Shown here in pieces: positions 35,845 through 44,563 of a stretch of 64,000 nucleotides of DNA. The first letter of the stretch is position 1. The number at the start of each line of letters is the position of its first letter. The position numbers were made by a program, and so were the translations under genes. The notes under the pieces are model-generated. The model was not told the origin of the DNA. It did no database searches and saw nothing but the letters and a program-made list of their open reading frames with translations. The stretch is taken from the NCBI RefSeq assembly GCF_004346195.1, contig NZ_SMAK01000008.1:62001-126000 (forward strand), read 5' to 3'. The DNA comes from Tepidamorphus gemmatus (GTDB lineage Bacteria; Pseudomonadota; Alphaproteobacteria; Rhizobiales; Tepidamorphaceae).

Positions 35845-36998
35845 GCGCGCCGCACTATCTCGGACTGACCTGGGATCATCCGCGCGGCTACAACGCGCTG
35901 GCCGCCGCCGCGGCGGCCCTCGATCCGGTTCGCGACGGACTGTCCATCGCCTGGTCGAGGCAGCCGCTCGAGGGTTTCGAATCCCACCCCATCGATGATC
36001 TCGCGGCCCGATTCGACATCGTGGTGATCGATCACCCCCATGTCGGCGAGGCAGTCGCCAAGGACTGCTTCTTCGCGCTCGAGGATCTGTTCGCAGCGGC
36101 GGAGATCGCCGGCTGGTCCACCGCCACCATCGGCCCCTGCCTGTTGAGCTACCGCTATGCCGGACGCCACTGGGCGCTGCCGCTCGATGCCGCGACACAG
36201 GTCATGGCCTGCCGGCCTGAGCGGCTTGACGAAGCCTTGCCGCGGACCTGGGACGAGGTGGTCACCGTCGCCAGGCGCAGACCGGTCGCCCTGTCGCTCG
36301 CGGGGCCCCATGCGATCCTCTCGTTCATGAGCCTGTGCGTGGCGCTGGGCGAGCCGCCGGCGAGCCGTGATCCGGGACGCTTCGTGTCGGCGGAAACGGG
36401 CACGGCCGCCCTCGAGATCATGGCAGCCCTCGCCGCGACGACGCCGGACTGGACGAAGCCGCTCAACCCGATCGGTCTGCTCGAGGCCATGGCACAGGAC
36501 GCGGATCTGGCGCTCGTGCCGCTGGTCTACGGCTATGTCAACTATGCTGCGCCGGCCGATCCCGCCCGTCTTGCCGTCCGCTTCGCCGACGCCCCGGTGG
36601 TCGCGGGGGTCGGGCGACCCGGCTCGACGCTCGGCGGTACCGGCATCGCCGTCAGCCGCCGGGCCGAGGTAACGCCGGCGCTGCTCGACCATCTGCGCTG
36701 GCTGATGTCGAGCGAGACCCAGACGGCGTTCATCCCTGCCCATGACGGCCAGCCGAGCCGGCGCGACGCCTGGGCCGACGCCGCGGTCAACGCCCGCTGG
36801 GGCGGGTTCTACCGCGACACCGCCGCGACGCTGGAGGCGGCCTGGGTGCGGCCGCGCTTCCACGGATACATCCCGTTCCAGACGCGGGCCTCGGCCATCC
36901 TGCGCGAGGCGCTGAGCGCTCGCACACCCGCAGCTGCGACGCTGGCAAGGCTTCAGGACGCCTATGCCGCCGCCCGACCGGACGGAGCGGAAATATGA
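35841..36998 (+). CDS. Cytoplasmic solute-binding-protein-like protein coupled to a CoA transferase
   Basis: 385 aa with the type II periplasmic-binding-protein layout: HPIDDLAARFDIVVIDHPHVGEA, YAGRHWALPLDAATQVMACRPERLDEALPRTWDEVV, and a late LLDHLRWLMSSETQTAFIPAHDGQPSRRDAW. There is no signal peptide or hydrophobic N-terminus, and the GTG start (35841) overlaps the CoA-transferase stop, so it is made with cytoplasmic enzymes. It may sense or hold a small ligand for the CoA enzymes. Function unknown. A misplaced start is unlikely because upstream sequence is the CoA-transferase gene. Confidence 0.75.
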   Translation: MSAPHYLGLTWDHPRGYNALAAAAAALDPVRDGLSIAWSRQPLEGFESHPIDDLAARFDIVVIDHPHVGEAVAKDCFFALEDLFAAAEIAGWSTATIGPCLLSYRYAGRHWALPLDAATQVMACRPERLDEALPRTWDEVVTVARRRPVALSLAGPHAILSFMSLCVALGEPPASRDPGRFVSAETGTAALEIMAALAATTPDWTKPLNPIGLLEAMAQDADLALVPLVYGYVNYAAPADPARLAVRFADAPVVAGVGRPGSTLGGTGIAVSRRAEVTPALLDHLRWLMSSETQTAFIPAHDGQPSRRDAWADAAVNARWGGFYRDTAATLEAAWVRPRFHGYIPFQTRASAILREALSARTPAAATLARLQDAYAAARPDGAEI

Positions 36999-37074
36999 GG
37001 AGCACGACCACGGCTTTCCTCGTCCCGGCGCCAGCCTGTGACGGCATCTTGGCGCTGATGCAGGAGACAGACAC

Positions 37075-37842
37075 ATGGACACCGTAACCCTCGACGTCGA
37101 CGGCCATGTCGCCGTCATCACCCTGAATCGGGCCGACAAGCTCAACGCCATGACGCCGGAGATGACCGACGCCCTGCGCCGACATGTCGCGGCGGTCAAC
37201 GGTGACGATGACGTCCGCGCGGTGGTGCTGACCGGAGCGGGGCAGAAGGCGTTCTGCGCCGGCAGCGACATTCGCGAACTCGATGCCTATCCGACGGCCT
37301 GGTCGTTCCGCGGCCGGCCGGACTATTGCGATGCGGTGCGCAGCCTGACCAAGCCGTCGATCGCCGCGGTCAATGGCTACGCGTTCGGCGGCGGGCTGGA
37401 GATGGCGCTGTCCTGCGACATCCGCATCGCCTCGGCCAATGCCCGCTTCGCTGCTCCCGAGATCAAGCTCGGTTGGATCGGCGGCGGCGGCATGACCGCG
37501 CTGCTCGCCCATTCGATCGGTCCGTCGAATGCCGCACTGATGGTGATGACCGGCGATCCGATCGCTGCCGAGCGGGCTCTGTCCTGGGGGCTCATCAGCG
37601 AGATCGTCGAGCCCGACATGCTGATCGGACGGGCCCGCGAGATTGCCGCCACCATCGCCAGCCGCGCCCCGATCGCGGCGGAGACTGCCAAGCTCAACCT
37701 CAAGGCCGCCTTCGCCATGCCGCTCGAAAACGCCATCCAGTACGAGCGCGACCTTCAGACCGTGTGCTTCGCCACCGAGGACGCGGCCGAGGGCCGGCGT
37801 GCCTTCAAGGAAAAGCGACCGCCGGTATTCCGCAGGCGTTGA
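37075..37842 (+). CDS. Enoyl-CoA hydratase/isomerase (crotonase) family
   Basis: 255 aa. Oxyanion-hole segment KAFCAGSDIRELD and NGYAFGGGLEMALSCDIRIAS; both active-site glutamates of true hydratases are present at E109 (GGGLE) and E129 (AAPEI). Start ATG 37075 with CAGGAGA nine bases upstream. It acts on the CoA ester presumably made by the CaiB-type transferase two genes upstream. Specific substrate unknown. Confidence 0.92.
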   Translation: MDTVTLDVDGHVAVITLNRADKLNAMTPEMTDALRRHVAAVNGDDDVRAVVLTGAGQKAFCAGSDIRELDAYPTAWSFRGRPDYCDAVRSLTKPSIAAVNGYAFGGGLEMALSCDIRIASANARFAAPEIKLGWIGGGGMTALLAHSIGPSNAALMVMTGDPIAAERALSWGLISEIVEPDMLIGRAREIAATIASRAPIAAETAKLNLKAAFAMPLENAIQYERDLQTVCFATEDAAEGRRAFKEKRPPVFRRR

Positions 37843-37932
37843 CGAAAGCGCCCTCGCGCGGTCTCTTGCCGCGCGAACGGAACGGTCGCCGCGCATCGGC
37901 GACCGCCGCATTCCATCACCAAGGAGACCGAA

Positions 37933-39372
37933 GTGACGGCGAGACACGACAACCTGATCGGTGGCAAGTGGGTTCAGGGCAGCGAATACGCGCCGAATGT
38001 CAATCCGTCCGACCTGAGCGACATCGTCGGCGAGTACGCGCGCGCCACTGCTGCTGACACCCATGCCGCGATCGCGGCGGCGAAGGATGCGCTGCACGCC
38101 TGGTCGCGCTCCACCCCGCAGCAGCGCTTCGACCTGCTCGACGCCGCCGGCACCCGCATCCTCGCCGAGAAGGAGCGGCTCGGCCGGCTGCTGTCGCGCG
38201 AGGAGGGCAAGACCCTGGCCGAAGGTATCGGAGAGGCGGCCCGTGCCGGTCAGATCTTCAAGTTCTTCGCCGGCGAGGCGCTGCGCTCGGGCGGCGAGGC
38301 GATCACCTCCGTCAGGCCCGGTGTCGGCATCGAGATCACCCGCGAGGCAGTTGGCGTGGTCGGCCTGATCACGCCCTGGAACTTCCCGATCGCCATCCCC
38401 GCCTGGAAGATCGCGCCGGCGCTTGCCTGGGGCAACACGGTGGTGCTGAAGCCGGCCGACCTCGTACCCGGATCGGCCCATGCGCTGGTGGAGATCCTGG
38501 TCGATGCCGGCCTGCCTGCCGGCGTGCTCAATCTGGTGATGGGGCGTGGATCGGTCGTCGGCGAGGCGATCATCGGCTCGCCCGACGTCAACGCGATCAG
38601 CTTCACTGGCTCCGTCCAGACCGGCAAGCGCATTGCGCTTGCCTGCGCCGAGAGCGGCAAGAAGCTGCAGATGGAGATGGGCGGCAAGAACCCGCTGGTC
38701 GTCCTCGACGACGCCGACCTCGATGTCGCGGTCGGCGCTGCCGTCAACGGTGCCTTCTTCTCCACCGGCCAGCGTTGCACCGCCTCCTCGCGGCTGATCG
38801 TCACCGAGAAGATTCACGACCGCTTCGTCGAGGCGATGACGGCGAAGCTCAAGACCCTGAGGATCGACAACGCGCTCAAGCAGGGCACGGACATCGGACC
38901 GGTCGTCGACGAGAAGCAGCTCGAGCAGGATCTGCGCTACATCGCGCTGGCCCGTGAGGAGGGCTGCGAGGTGATCGGCGGCGAGCGGCTCAACCGCGAG
39001 ACCGAAGGCTACTATCTTGCGCCCGCGCTCCTGGTCGGCGCCAACAACCGGATGCGCACCAGCCGCGAGGAGATCTTCGGCCCCGTCGCCAGCGTCATCA
39101 AGGTCGGTGATTACGACGAGGCCCTCGCGGTCGCGAACGATACCGACTTCGGGCTGTCCGCGGGCATCTGCACCACCTCGCTGAAATACGCCTCGCACTT
39201 CAAGCGCAACGCAGAGGCCGGCATGGTCATGGTCAATCTGCCGACGGCGGGCGTCGACTATCATGTTCCCTTCGGCGGCCGGAAAGGCTCCTCGCACGGA
39301 CCGCGCGAACAGGGCGCCTATGCGCGCGAGTTCTACACCACGGTCAAGACCGCCTACACGCTGGCCGGGTAG
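37933..39372 (+). CDS. NAD(P)-dependent aldehyde dehydrogenase, alpha-ketoglutarate semialdehyde type
   Basis: 479 aa ALDH fold with N150 (ITPWNFP), general base E248 (LQMEMGGKNP) and nucleophile C282 (STGQRCTASS). The C-terminal PFGGRKGSSHGPREQG is like what I know of 2,5-dioxovalerate dehydrogenases of non-phosphorylating pentose and hydroxyproline routes. It would turn alpha-ketoglutarate semialdehyde into alpha-ketoglutarate. Start GTG 37933 with AGGAGA upstream. Paired by function with the XylX-like dehydratase at 21337 although 15 kb away. Confidence 0.82.
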   Translation: MTARHDNLIGGKWVQGSEYAPNVNPSDLSDIVGEYARATAADTHAAIAAAKDALHAWSRSTPQQRFDLLDAAGTRILAEKERLGRLLSREEGKTLAEGIGEAARAGQIFKFFAGEALRSGGEAITSVRPGVGIEITREAVGVVGLITPWNFPIAIPAWKIAPALAWGNTVVLKPADLVPGSAHALVEILVDAGLPAGVLNLVMGRGSVVGEAIIGSPDVNAISFTGSVQTGKRIALACAESGKKLQMEMGGKNPLVVLDDADLDVAVGAAVNGAFFSTGQRCTASSRLIVTEKIHDRFVEAMTAKLKTLRIDNALKQGTDIGPVVDEKQLEQDLRYIALAREEGCEVIGGERLNRETEGYYLAPALLVGANNRMRTSREEIFGPVASVIKVGDYDEALAVANDTDFGLSAGICTTSLKYASHFKRNAEAGMVMVNLPTAGVDYHVPFGGRKGSSHGPREQGAYAREFYTTVKTAYTLAG

Positions 39373-39373
39373 A

Positions 39374-39766
39374 TCAGGCCGGCTGGATCGGGCCGGGTAG
39401 ACCGGCCCGGTCCGCACGGCCGGTATCATCATCGGCGTCATCGCGCCGGGGCCTCGTGCGGATGGGGATCGCGCCGGCGCAGGTCTCCTGCAGGGCGGAG
39501 CATTCCGCGATGTCCCGCGCCGCCCCCTGCACATCGAGCTCGCCGCCGGAGATGTCGAGCCCGGCGCAGACGCCGCGACCCGAGCCGGAGAGGATCGCCA
39601 CGCCGACGGTCGGATCCTCGCCGATTTCCTGCAACAGCGTCGCGAGATGCCGCATCCCGGCCCGGGTCATCGCGGTCAGCCGTTGCGGGCGGTCGTGGCG
39701 CAGCATGGCCATGCGGTCGGTGGCGCGCTCGAACACCGCATCGCCACGCGGATCGGGTCGTGTCAC
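39374..39766 (-). pseudogene. Truncated enoyl-CoA hydratase (N-terminal fragment)
   Basis: 130 aa. Residues about 10-75 match a crotonase N-terminus: RATDRMAMLRHDRPQRLTAM then VAILSGSGRGVCAGLDISG, the oxyanion-hole loop. After LQETCAGAI the family sequence stops and a charged, unrelated tail (RTRPRRDDADDDTG) runs to the stop, so the catalytic glutamates are absent. It retains a good ribosome site (AGAGGAC) and follows dctQ by 13 bases, so it may still be translated. Most likely a gene truncated from its 3' end by a deletion that brought the aldehyde dehydrogenase next to it. Confidence 0.65.
39389..39409. terminator. GC-rich hairpin between convergent ends
   Basis: CGGGCCGG / CCGGCCCG, 8-base perfect stem, 5-base loop, 17 bases past the aldehyde dehydrogenase stop and inside the tail of the convergent crotonase fragment. 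No T-run, so termination is only likely. Confidence 0.4.
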
Positions 39767-39779
39767 CGGTGATGTCCTC

Positions 39780-40286
39780 TCAGTCGGCGGCCAGGACCGA
39801 GCGCAGCTCGCGCAGCATCAGCCGCACGATCTCGATCAGCATCAGCCCGAACGAAATCGGCGCCATCATCACCACCGGCCAGGCCGGCCAGTAGCCGGTG
39901 CCGATCTGCAACTGCCGGCCGCTGTCGATCGCCACCAGCGTGAACTTGCCCGCATACCAGAGCACGATCGCATAGACGGCCGCCTCGACAAGGAGCACGA
40001 AGGCCGAGATCGCCTTGCCGAGCGGTCCCGGCGCCAGGCTCGACAGCACCTCGAGACGCGGAAAGGCGCCCTCGCGGTGCGCCAGCGGCAGGCCCCAGAA
40101 CACCATCAGCGGAAACAACGCCGCCTCGATCATGTTGTAGCCGCCGGGCACGAGATCGGCACCGAGCACGTAGCGGCCATAGACGGTGACGACCGTCAGG
40201 ATCAGGATGGCGAACAGGCACAGACCGCCGCCGATGGCGGCGAGCGACCACTGGATGTGCTCGAAGGCGCGCAACAGTCCCCGCAT
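39780..40286 (-). CDS. TRAP transporter small membrane subunit (DctQ)
   Basis: 168 aa, four hydrophobic helices. VTVYGRYVLGADL after helix 1 and a GYNMIEAALFPLMVFWGLPLAHREG second helix are DctQ-like. It follows dctM by one base, so co-translated. With DctM and the binding protein it forms a sodium-driven importer of an organic acid. Confidence 0.9.
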   Translation of the reverse strand: MRGLLRAFEHIQWSLAAIGGGLCLFAILILTVVTVYGRYVLGADLVPGGYNMIEAALFPLMVFWGLPLAHREGAFPRLEVLSSLAPGPLGKAISAFVLLVEAAVYAIVLWYAGKFTLVAIDSGRQLQIGTGYWPAWPVVMMAPISFGLMLIEIVRLMLRELRSVLAAD

Positions 40287-40287
40287 C

Positions 40288-41583
40288 TTACTGGATCCTG
40301 CTCGGCAGCCAGGTCACCACGGCCGGGAACTCGATCATCACGGCCGACACGACGATCGCCGCGACCAGGGCGAACAGCCCGGTTCGGTTGAAGATCGGCG
40401 CCACCGGATGACGTGCGGCGGCGCAGGCGGCATAGGTGGACAGGCCGACCGGGGGCGTGAGCAGGCCGAGCGAGATCATGAAGCAGGCCATGACGCCGAA
40501 CCACAGCAGGTCGACCTGGGCTGCGGCCAGCACCGGCATGATGATCGGGATCAGCAGCACCATGACAGCCGCCGATTCCAGGAACAGCCCGAACACGAAG
40601 AAGGCGAGGAGCAGGAGCGTCACCAGCAGGCTCGGGCTTGCCAGCAGAGGCTCCAACAGTGCGAGCAGCTCGCGCGGCGCCCGCGAGAGCGACAGGAACC
40701 GCCCGAAGATCTGGGCGCCGATGACGATGATCATCAGCATCGACGTGACCTTCACCGAATCGACCAACGCAGCGGCGATGTCGCGCAGGCCGATCCGACG
40801 CATCGCCAGCATGCCGATCAGGGCGACGAAGGCGCCGACCGCGCCGGCTTCGGCCGCGGTGATGATCCCGCCATAGATGCCGCCGAACACCACCGTCATC
40901 AGCGCCAGCACGAACACGAAGGCGGCGAGGCTTTGCGGCGAGACGGCGGTCGCCTCCATCGTCGGCGAGGCATCACGGTCGGTTTCGCCGAACAGATAGA
41001 GGCAGGCGATATAGACGAGGATGCACAGCACGCCGGGCAGCATCGCCCCGATGAACAGGTGTCCGACCGGCACCAGCGTCAGCGAGCCGTAGAGGATCAT
41101 GATGATCGAGGGCGGGATGATCGCCGACAGCGAGCCGGCGACGGCGGATAGCGCGATCGAGAACCGTCGCGTGTAGCCGACCGCCTGCAGCTGCGGCGCC
41201 GCCATGGTGGCGAGCGCCGCCGCAGTGGCGGCGCCGGACCCCGACACCGCGCCGAGCAGCCCGCCCGAGATGATGGTGGCCGCGCCGAGCGGGAAGCGCC
41301 GTCGGCCGGCGAGGCGGTAGCCCACCCGGAACAGGTCCTCCACCACCCGCCCGCGCAGCAGGAACTGCGCCATCAGCAGATAGAGCGGAATGATCGACAG
41401 CGAGTACGAGGAGGCGGTCGCGATGATGTCGGGCGCAAGCAGCCCGTCGAACAGCCGCGTTCCGCGCATCAGCCACATGCCGAGGATGCCGGTGCCGAGC
41501 AGTACGGTCGCGACATTCTGACCGAGCACCAGGAACACACCGAACCAGGCGGTCGCGAACAGCAGGGCCTCGTGCGTCGGCAT
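40288..41583 (-). CDS. TRAP transporter large membrane subunit (DctM)
   Basis: 431 aa, about 12 helices. GGLLGAVSGSGAATAAALATMAAPQL and SAIIPPSIIMILYGSLTLVPVGHLFIGAMLPG are the signature loops of DctM; TPPVGLSTYAACAAAR is the mirrored one in the second half. Start ATG 41583 with GAGAGG seven bases upstream. Order DctP, DctM, DctQ on the minus strand. Substrate is probably the carboxylic acid activated by the acyl-CoA ligase of the same operon (inference). Confidence 0.94.
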   Translation of the reverse strand: MPTHEALLFATAWFGVFLVLGQNVATVLLGTGILGMWLMRGTRLFDGLLAPDIIATASSYSLSIIPLYLLMAQFLLRGRVVEDLFRVGYRLAGRRRFPLGAATIISGGLLGAVSGSGAATAAALATMAAPQLQAVGYTRRFSIALSAVAGSLSAIIPPSIIMILYGSLTLVPVGHLFIGAMLPGVLCILVYIACLYLFGETDRDASPTMEATAVSPQSLAAFVFVLALMTVVFGGIYGGIITAAEAGAVGAFVALIGMLAMRRIGLRDIAAALVDSVKVTSMLMIIVIGAQIFGRFLSLSRAPRELLALLEPLLASPSLLVTLLLLAFFVFGLFLESAAVMVLLIPIIMPVLAAAQVDLLWFGVMACFMISLGLLTPPVGLSTYAACAAARHPVAPIFNRTGLFALVAAIVVSAVMIEFPAVVTWLPSRIQ

Positions 41584-41722
41584 GCAGGACCTCTCCAAAT
41601 CCGGCGGGGGCGTTGCCACCCGCGCGTACCATGGCCGACCCATCCTCGCTCATGCCGGCCGGGCGCGGCAGCGTTTTGAGACGGGGATCGGTGCGGCCAT
41701 CCCTCGGAAGCGATAGCGCCGC

Positions 41723-41757
41723 GATCCCGGACCGCTGCGGACGCGGCGTCCGGGATC
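41723..41757 (-). promoter_or_regulatory. Intercistronic hairpin between dctP and dctM
   Basis: GATCCCGGAC (41723-41732) and GTCCGGGATC (41748-41757) form a perfect 10-base stem with a 15-base loop in the 196-base gap behind the binding-protein gene. Position suggests mRNA protection or partial termination that raises binding-protein output. It also resembles the dispersed GATCCCGG palindromes. Confidence 0.6.
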
Positions 41758-41779
41758 ACTGCGATGGTGGGCCTTGCCG

Positions 41780-42880
41780 TCAGTCGGCCAGCAGTTCCTT
41801 GACGCCTTCGGGCAGGACACCGCCCTCGGCCTGGATCAGCTCCGCCCAGAGCTTCGCGGCGGCGCGAGCGGGATGGCCATTGGCCTCGGTCTGCTCGATC
41901 CACTGCGCCCAGGTGTCGCGCGCGGCGGTGGCGATGTGCGCCTGGAGCTCGGGCGACAGGTCTTCCACCATCAGGAACACCGCGCCCTTGCCCTCTGCCT
42001 CGGCCCGCACCTCGTCGGCCTGCGCCTCGATGAACTCGGCATTCTTTAGCGCGGTCTCGCGGGCGATGCGGTCGAAGGCCTGCTTCTGCGCGTCGGTCAG
42101 CCGGTCCCAGGCCTGCTGCGAGATCGCGTGGTAGGATTCCCAGTGGCCGAGCGCCACGCCGTCGATGGTGAACTTCAGCGTGTCGGTGAGCGAGTAGGAC
42201 TTCCAGTCGGCGACCGACAGCAGGATGCCCTCGATGGTCTTGCGCGACAGCGCCTCGTAGGCCTGCGCAGCCGGCATCGTCACCGGGGTGACGCCGAGCC
42301 GCTCCAGCGTCATCGTCTGCAGCGCGGCGCCGGCCCGCATCGGCAGACCCTGGAAGTCGGCCGGCGTCCGGATCTCCTTGCCCGAGGTCGAGATCGCATA
42401 GGCCCCGGTCGCACCCAGTGCCCAGGCGACGATGCCCTTGTCGCCGATCTCGTAGTCATAGAACGTCTTGCCGTCCTTCAGTTCAACGTCACTGTCGAGC
42501 AGGTTCTGGAAGGCCCGGGTGACTGCCGGAGAGTCGGTGTTGTAGACCGGCAGCTGGGTGATGTCCGACAGCGGGAATATGCCCGGATGATAGGGCGCCA
42601 GCAGCGGCGAGGCGACGTCCACCGTTCCCCCCTGCAGCGCATCGAGGTCGCGGCCGATGCCGACCAGCTCGCCGGCATAGAAGCGGGTGAAGGTGACGTC
42701 CGTCTCGGCCTCCATCGCATCGGCGAACGGATCGAGGAACTGGCCCGTCCAGAAGTGCACCTGCGGCAGCGAGGAGGAGATCGTCAGCTCCACGGCGGAA
42801 GCTCCGGGAGCGACGGTGCTGGTGGCGAGGGTCGCTATGGCAGCGAGGGCGGCGAGTCCCTTTCGGGTGGTGGCGGTCAT
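41780..42880 (-). CDS. TRAP transporter substrate-binding protein (DctP family)
   Basis: 366 aa. Sec signal peptide with cleavage near GASA-VE (about 29). KEIRTPADFQGLPMRAGAALQTMTLERLGVTPVTMPAAQAYEALSRKTIEGI includes the family region with the Arg (R in LPMRAG) that normally binds the ligand carboxylate. Start ATG 42880. First TRAP gene in the leftward operon, 76 bases after the acyl-CoA ligase. Confidence 0.92.
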   Translation of the reverse strand: MTATTRKGLAALAAIATLATSTVAPGASAVELTISSSLPQVHFWTGQFLDPFADAMEAETDVTFTRFYAGELVGIGRDLDALQGGTVDVASPLLAPYHPGIFPLSDITQLPVYNTDSPAVTRAFQNLLDSDVELKDGKTFYDYEIGDKGIVAWALGATGAYAISTSGKEIRTPADFQGLPMRAGAALQTMTLERLGVTPVTMPAAQAYEALSRKTIEGILLSVADWKSYSLTDTLKFTIDGVALGHWESYHAISQQAWDRLTDAQKQAFDRIARETALKNAEFIEAQADEVRAEAEGKGAVFLMVEDLSPELQAHIATAARDTWAQWIEQTEANGHPARAAAKLWAELIQAEGGVLPEGVKELLAD

Positions 42881-42956
42881 AGGCGTGGTCTCCCTTTGGT
42901 TGTTTCGTTTGACGACGTTCAGGCCCCGCGCCGGTTCGGCGCCGGGTCGTTGTTGG

Positions 42957-44555
42957 TCAGCCATCGCTGACGAATCCGAGTTCGCTGCGCAGCAGTCGCT
43001 TCATCACCTTGCCGTTGGCATTGCGCGGCAGCGGATCGACCCGGAAGGTGAAGCTCTCGGGACACTGGTAGTCGGCGAGTTCGGCCGCGCAGTGGGCGGC
43101 CAGCGCTGCCTCGTCGGGCGTCACGTCGCCGGCGAGCGTCACCACTGCGTGCACGCGCTCGCCGAGGATCGGACAGGGTTTGGCAATGACGGCGGCCTCG
43201 CGCACGCCGGGCGCCGCCAGCAGCACACTCTCCACCTGCGCGGTGAAGATCTTGTAGCCGCCGCGGTTGATCATGTCCTTCTTGCGGTCGTGGACGTAGA
43301 CGAAGCCGTCGGCATCCTTCGAACCGATGTCGCCGGATCGCCAGAAGCCGCAGACGAACTCGCGTGCGGTCGCCTCCGCGTTGCGCCAGTAGCCGGGAAC
43401 GACCATCGGCCCTCGGTGCCACAATTCGCCCGGCTGGCCGGGGGGTAGTTCGCGTCCGTCCTCGTCCATCACCAGGATTTCGGCGCCGGGGACCGGCAGG
43501 CCGACGCTGAGCCGGTGGGTGGCAGTGTGGGCGGCCGGCATGATGGTGACCGGCGATGTCGTCTCGGTCGCGCCGTAGCAGTTCATCAGCCCGAGCCCGG
43601 GCAACTCCCTGGCCAGCCGCGCAATGGTCGGTTCCGGCATCGGCGCGCCGCCATAGCCGCCGACCCGCCAGGCCGACAGATCGTAGGCGGCGAGGTTGGC
43701 CCGGTGCAGGCAGAGATTGTACATCGCGGGAACCAAGACGGTGAAACTCATCCGCTCGCGCGCCGCCAGCTCGAGGAAGCGCACCGCGTCGAACTCGCGT
43801 TCGACGATGATCGTGCCTCCGGCCCGTACCGCAGCGTGAATGCCGGCGACCAGACCGGTCACATGGCTCATCGGCACGACGATGATTGTGCGATCTTCCG
43901 GCCCCAGCGCCATCGCAGTGCAGTAATTCGAGGCCGAATGGACGATGCCGAGGCCGGTCAGCATGGCGCCCTTGGGGCGGCCGGTGGTGCCGGACGTGTA
44001 GAGGATTGCGGCGATCTCCTCCTCGCCAAGGTCAACGGCCTCGCCGACCGGCGGATGGGCGCGCAGCGACTCGTAGTCGGCGAAGCCATCGGCGGCACCG
44101 ATGGCGACACGGTGCACGAGATCCGGCGTCTCCGCCGCCGGCGGCACGATCCCGGCGACACCCGCCTCGGCGACGATCATCCTGGCGCCGGAATCGGTAA
44201 GCGCATGGCGGATGCCTGGCATCTGGTCGCGGATCGACAGCGGTACGAGGATCGCACCCAGCCGGGCGACCGCATAGGTGAGGACGACAAACGCGATGCC
44301 ATTGCCCATCAGCAGCGCCACCCGGTCGCCGCGCCCGATCCCGTGCGCCGCGAGGCCGCCGGCAATGCGCGCCACCTCCGCGTCGAGGTCGGCATAGCGC
44401 ATTCGCCGGCTGCCGCAGATCAGCGCCTCGCCCTGCGGCCGCGAGGCCACAGCCGCGGCGAACATCGCATGGACGTTCGCCGGCCGGTCGACGGCGCACA
44501 GGATGACCCGGTCGCCGAAATGCAGTTCGCGCCGCAAGTCCGTCGGGTGCGCCAT
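42957..44555 (-). CDS. AMP-forming acyl-CoA synthetase
   Basis: 532 aa ANL-superfamily ligase. P-loop-like ILYTSGTTGRPKGAML, MNCYGATETTSPVTI (A5), WRSGDIGSKDADGFVYVHDRKKDMINRGGYKI (A7-A8) and the catalytic Lys in RNANGKVMKR (A10). It activates a carboxylic acid to its CoA ester. Start ATG 44555, eight bases after the acyl-CoA dehydrogenase stop. The acid is unknown; the acyl-CoA dehydrogenase suggests a substrate with saturated alpha-beta carbons. Confidence 0.93.
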   Translation of the reverse strand: MAHPTDLRRELHFGDRVILCAVDRPANVHAMFAAAVASRPQGEALICGSRRMRYADLDAEVARIAGGLAAHGIGRGDRVALLMGNGIAFVVLTYAVARLGAILVPLSIRDQMPGIRHALTDSGARMIVAEAGVAGIVPPAAETPDLVHRVAIGAADGFADYESLRAHPPVGEAVDLGEEEIAAILYTSGTTGRPKGAMLTGLGIVHSASNYCTAMALGPEDRTIIVVPMSHVTGLVAGIHAAVRAGGTIIVEREFDAVRFLELAARERMSFTVLVPAMYNLCLHRANLAAYDLSAWRVGGYGGAPMPEPTIARLARELPGLGLMNCYGATETTSPVTIMPAAHTATHRLSVGLPVPGAEILVMDEDGRELPPGQPGELWHRGPMVVPGYWRNAEATAREFVCGFWRSGDIGSKDADGFVYVHDRKKDMINRGGYKIFTAQVESVLLAAPGVREAAVIAKPCPILGERVHAVVTLAGDVTPDEAALAAHCAAELADYQCPESFTFRVDPLPRNANGKVMKRLLRSELGFVSDG

Positions 44556-44563
44556 GTCCGACC

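Noticed and set aside
36995-37087. 30-codon frame after the binding-protein-like gene
   Set aside because: Overlaps the crotonase start out of frame and has no ribosome site of its own.
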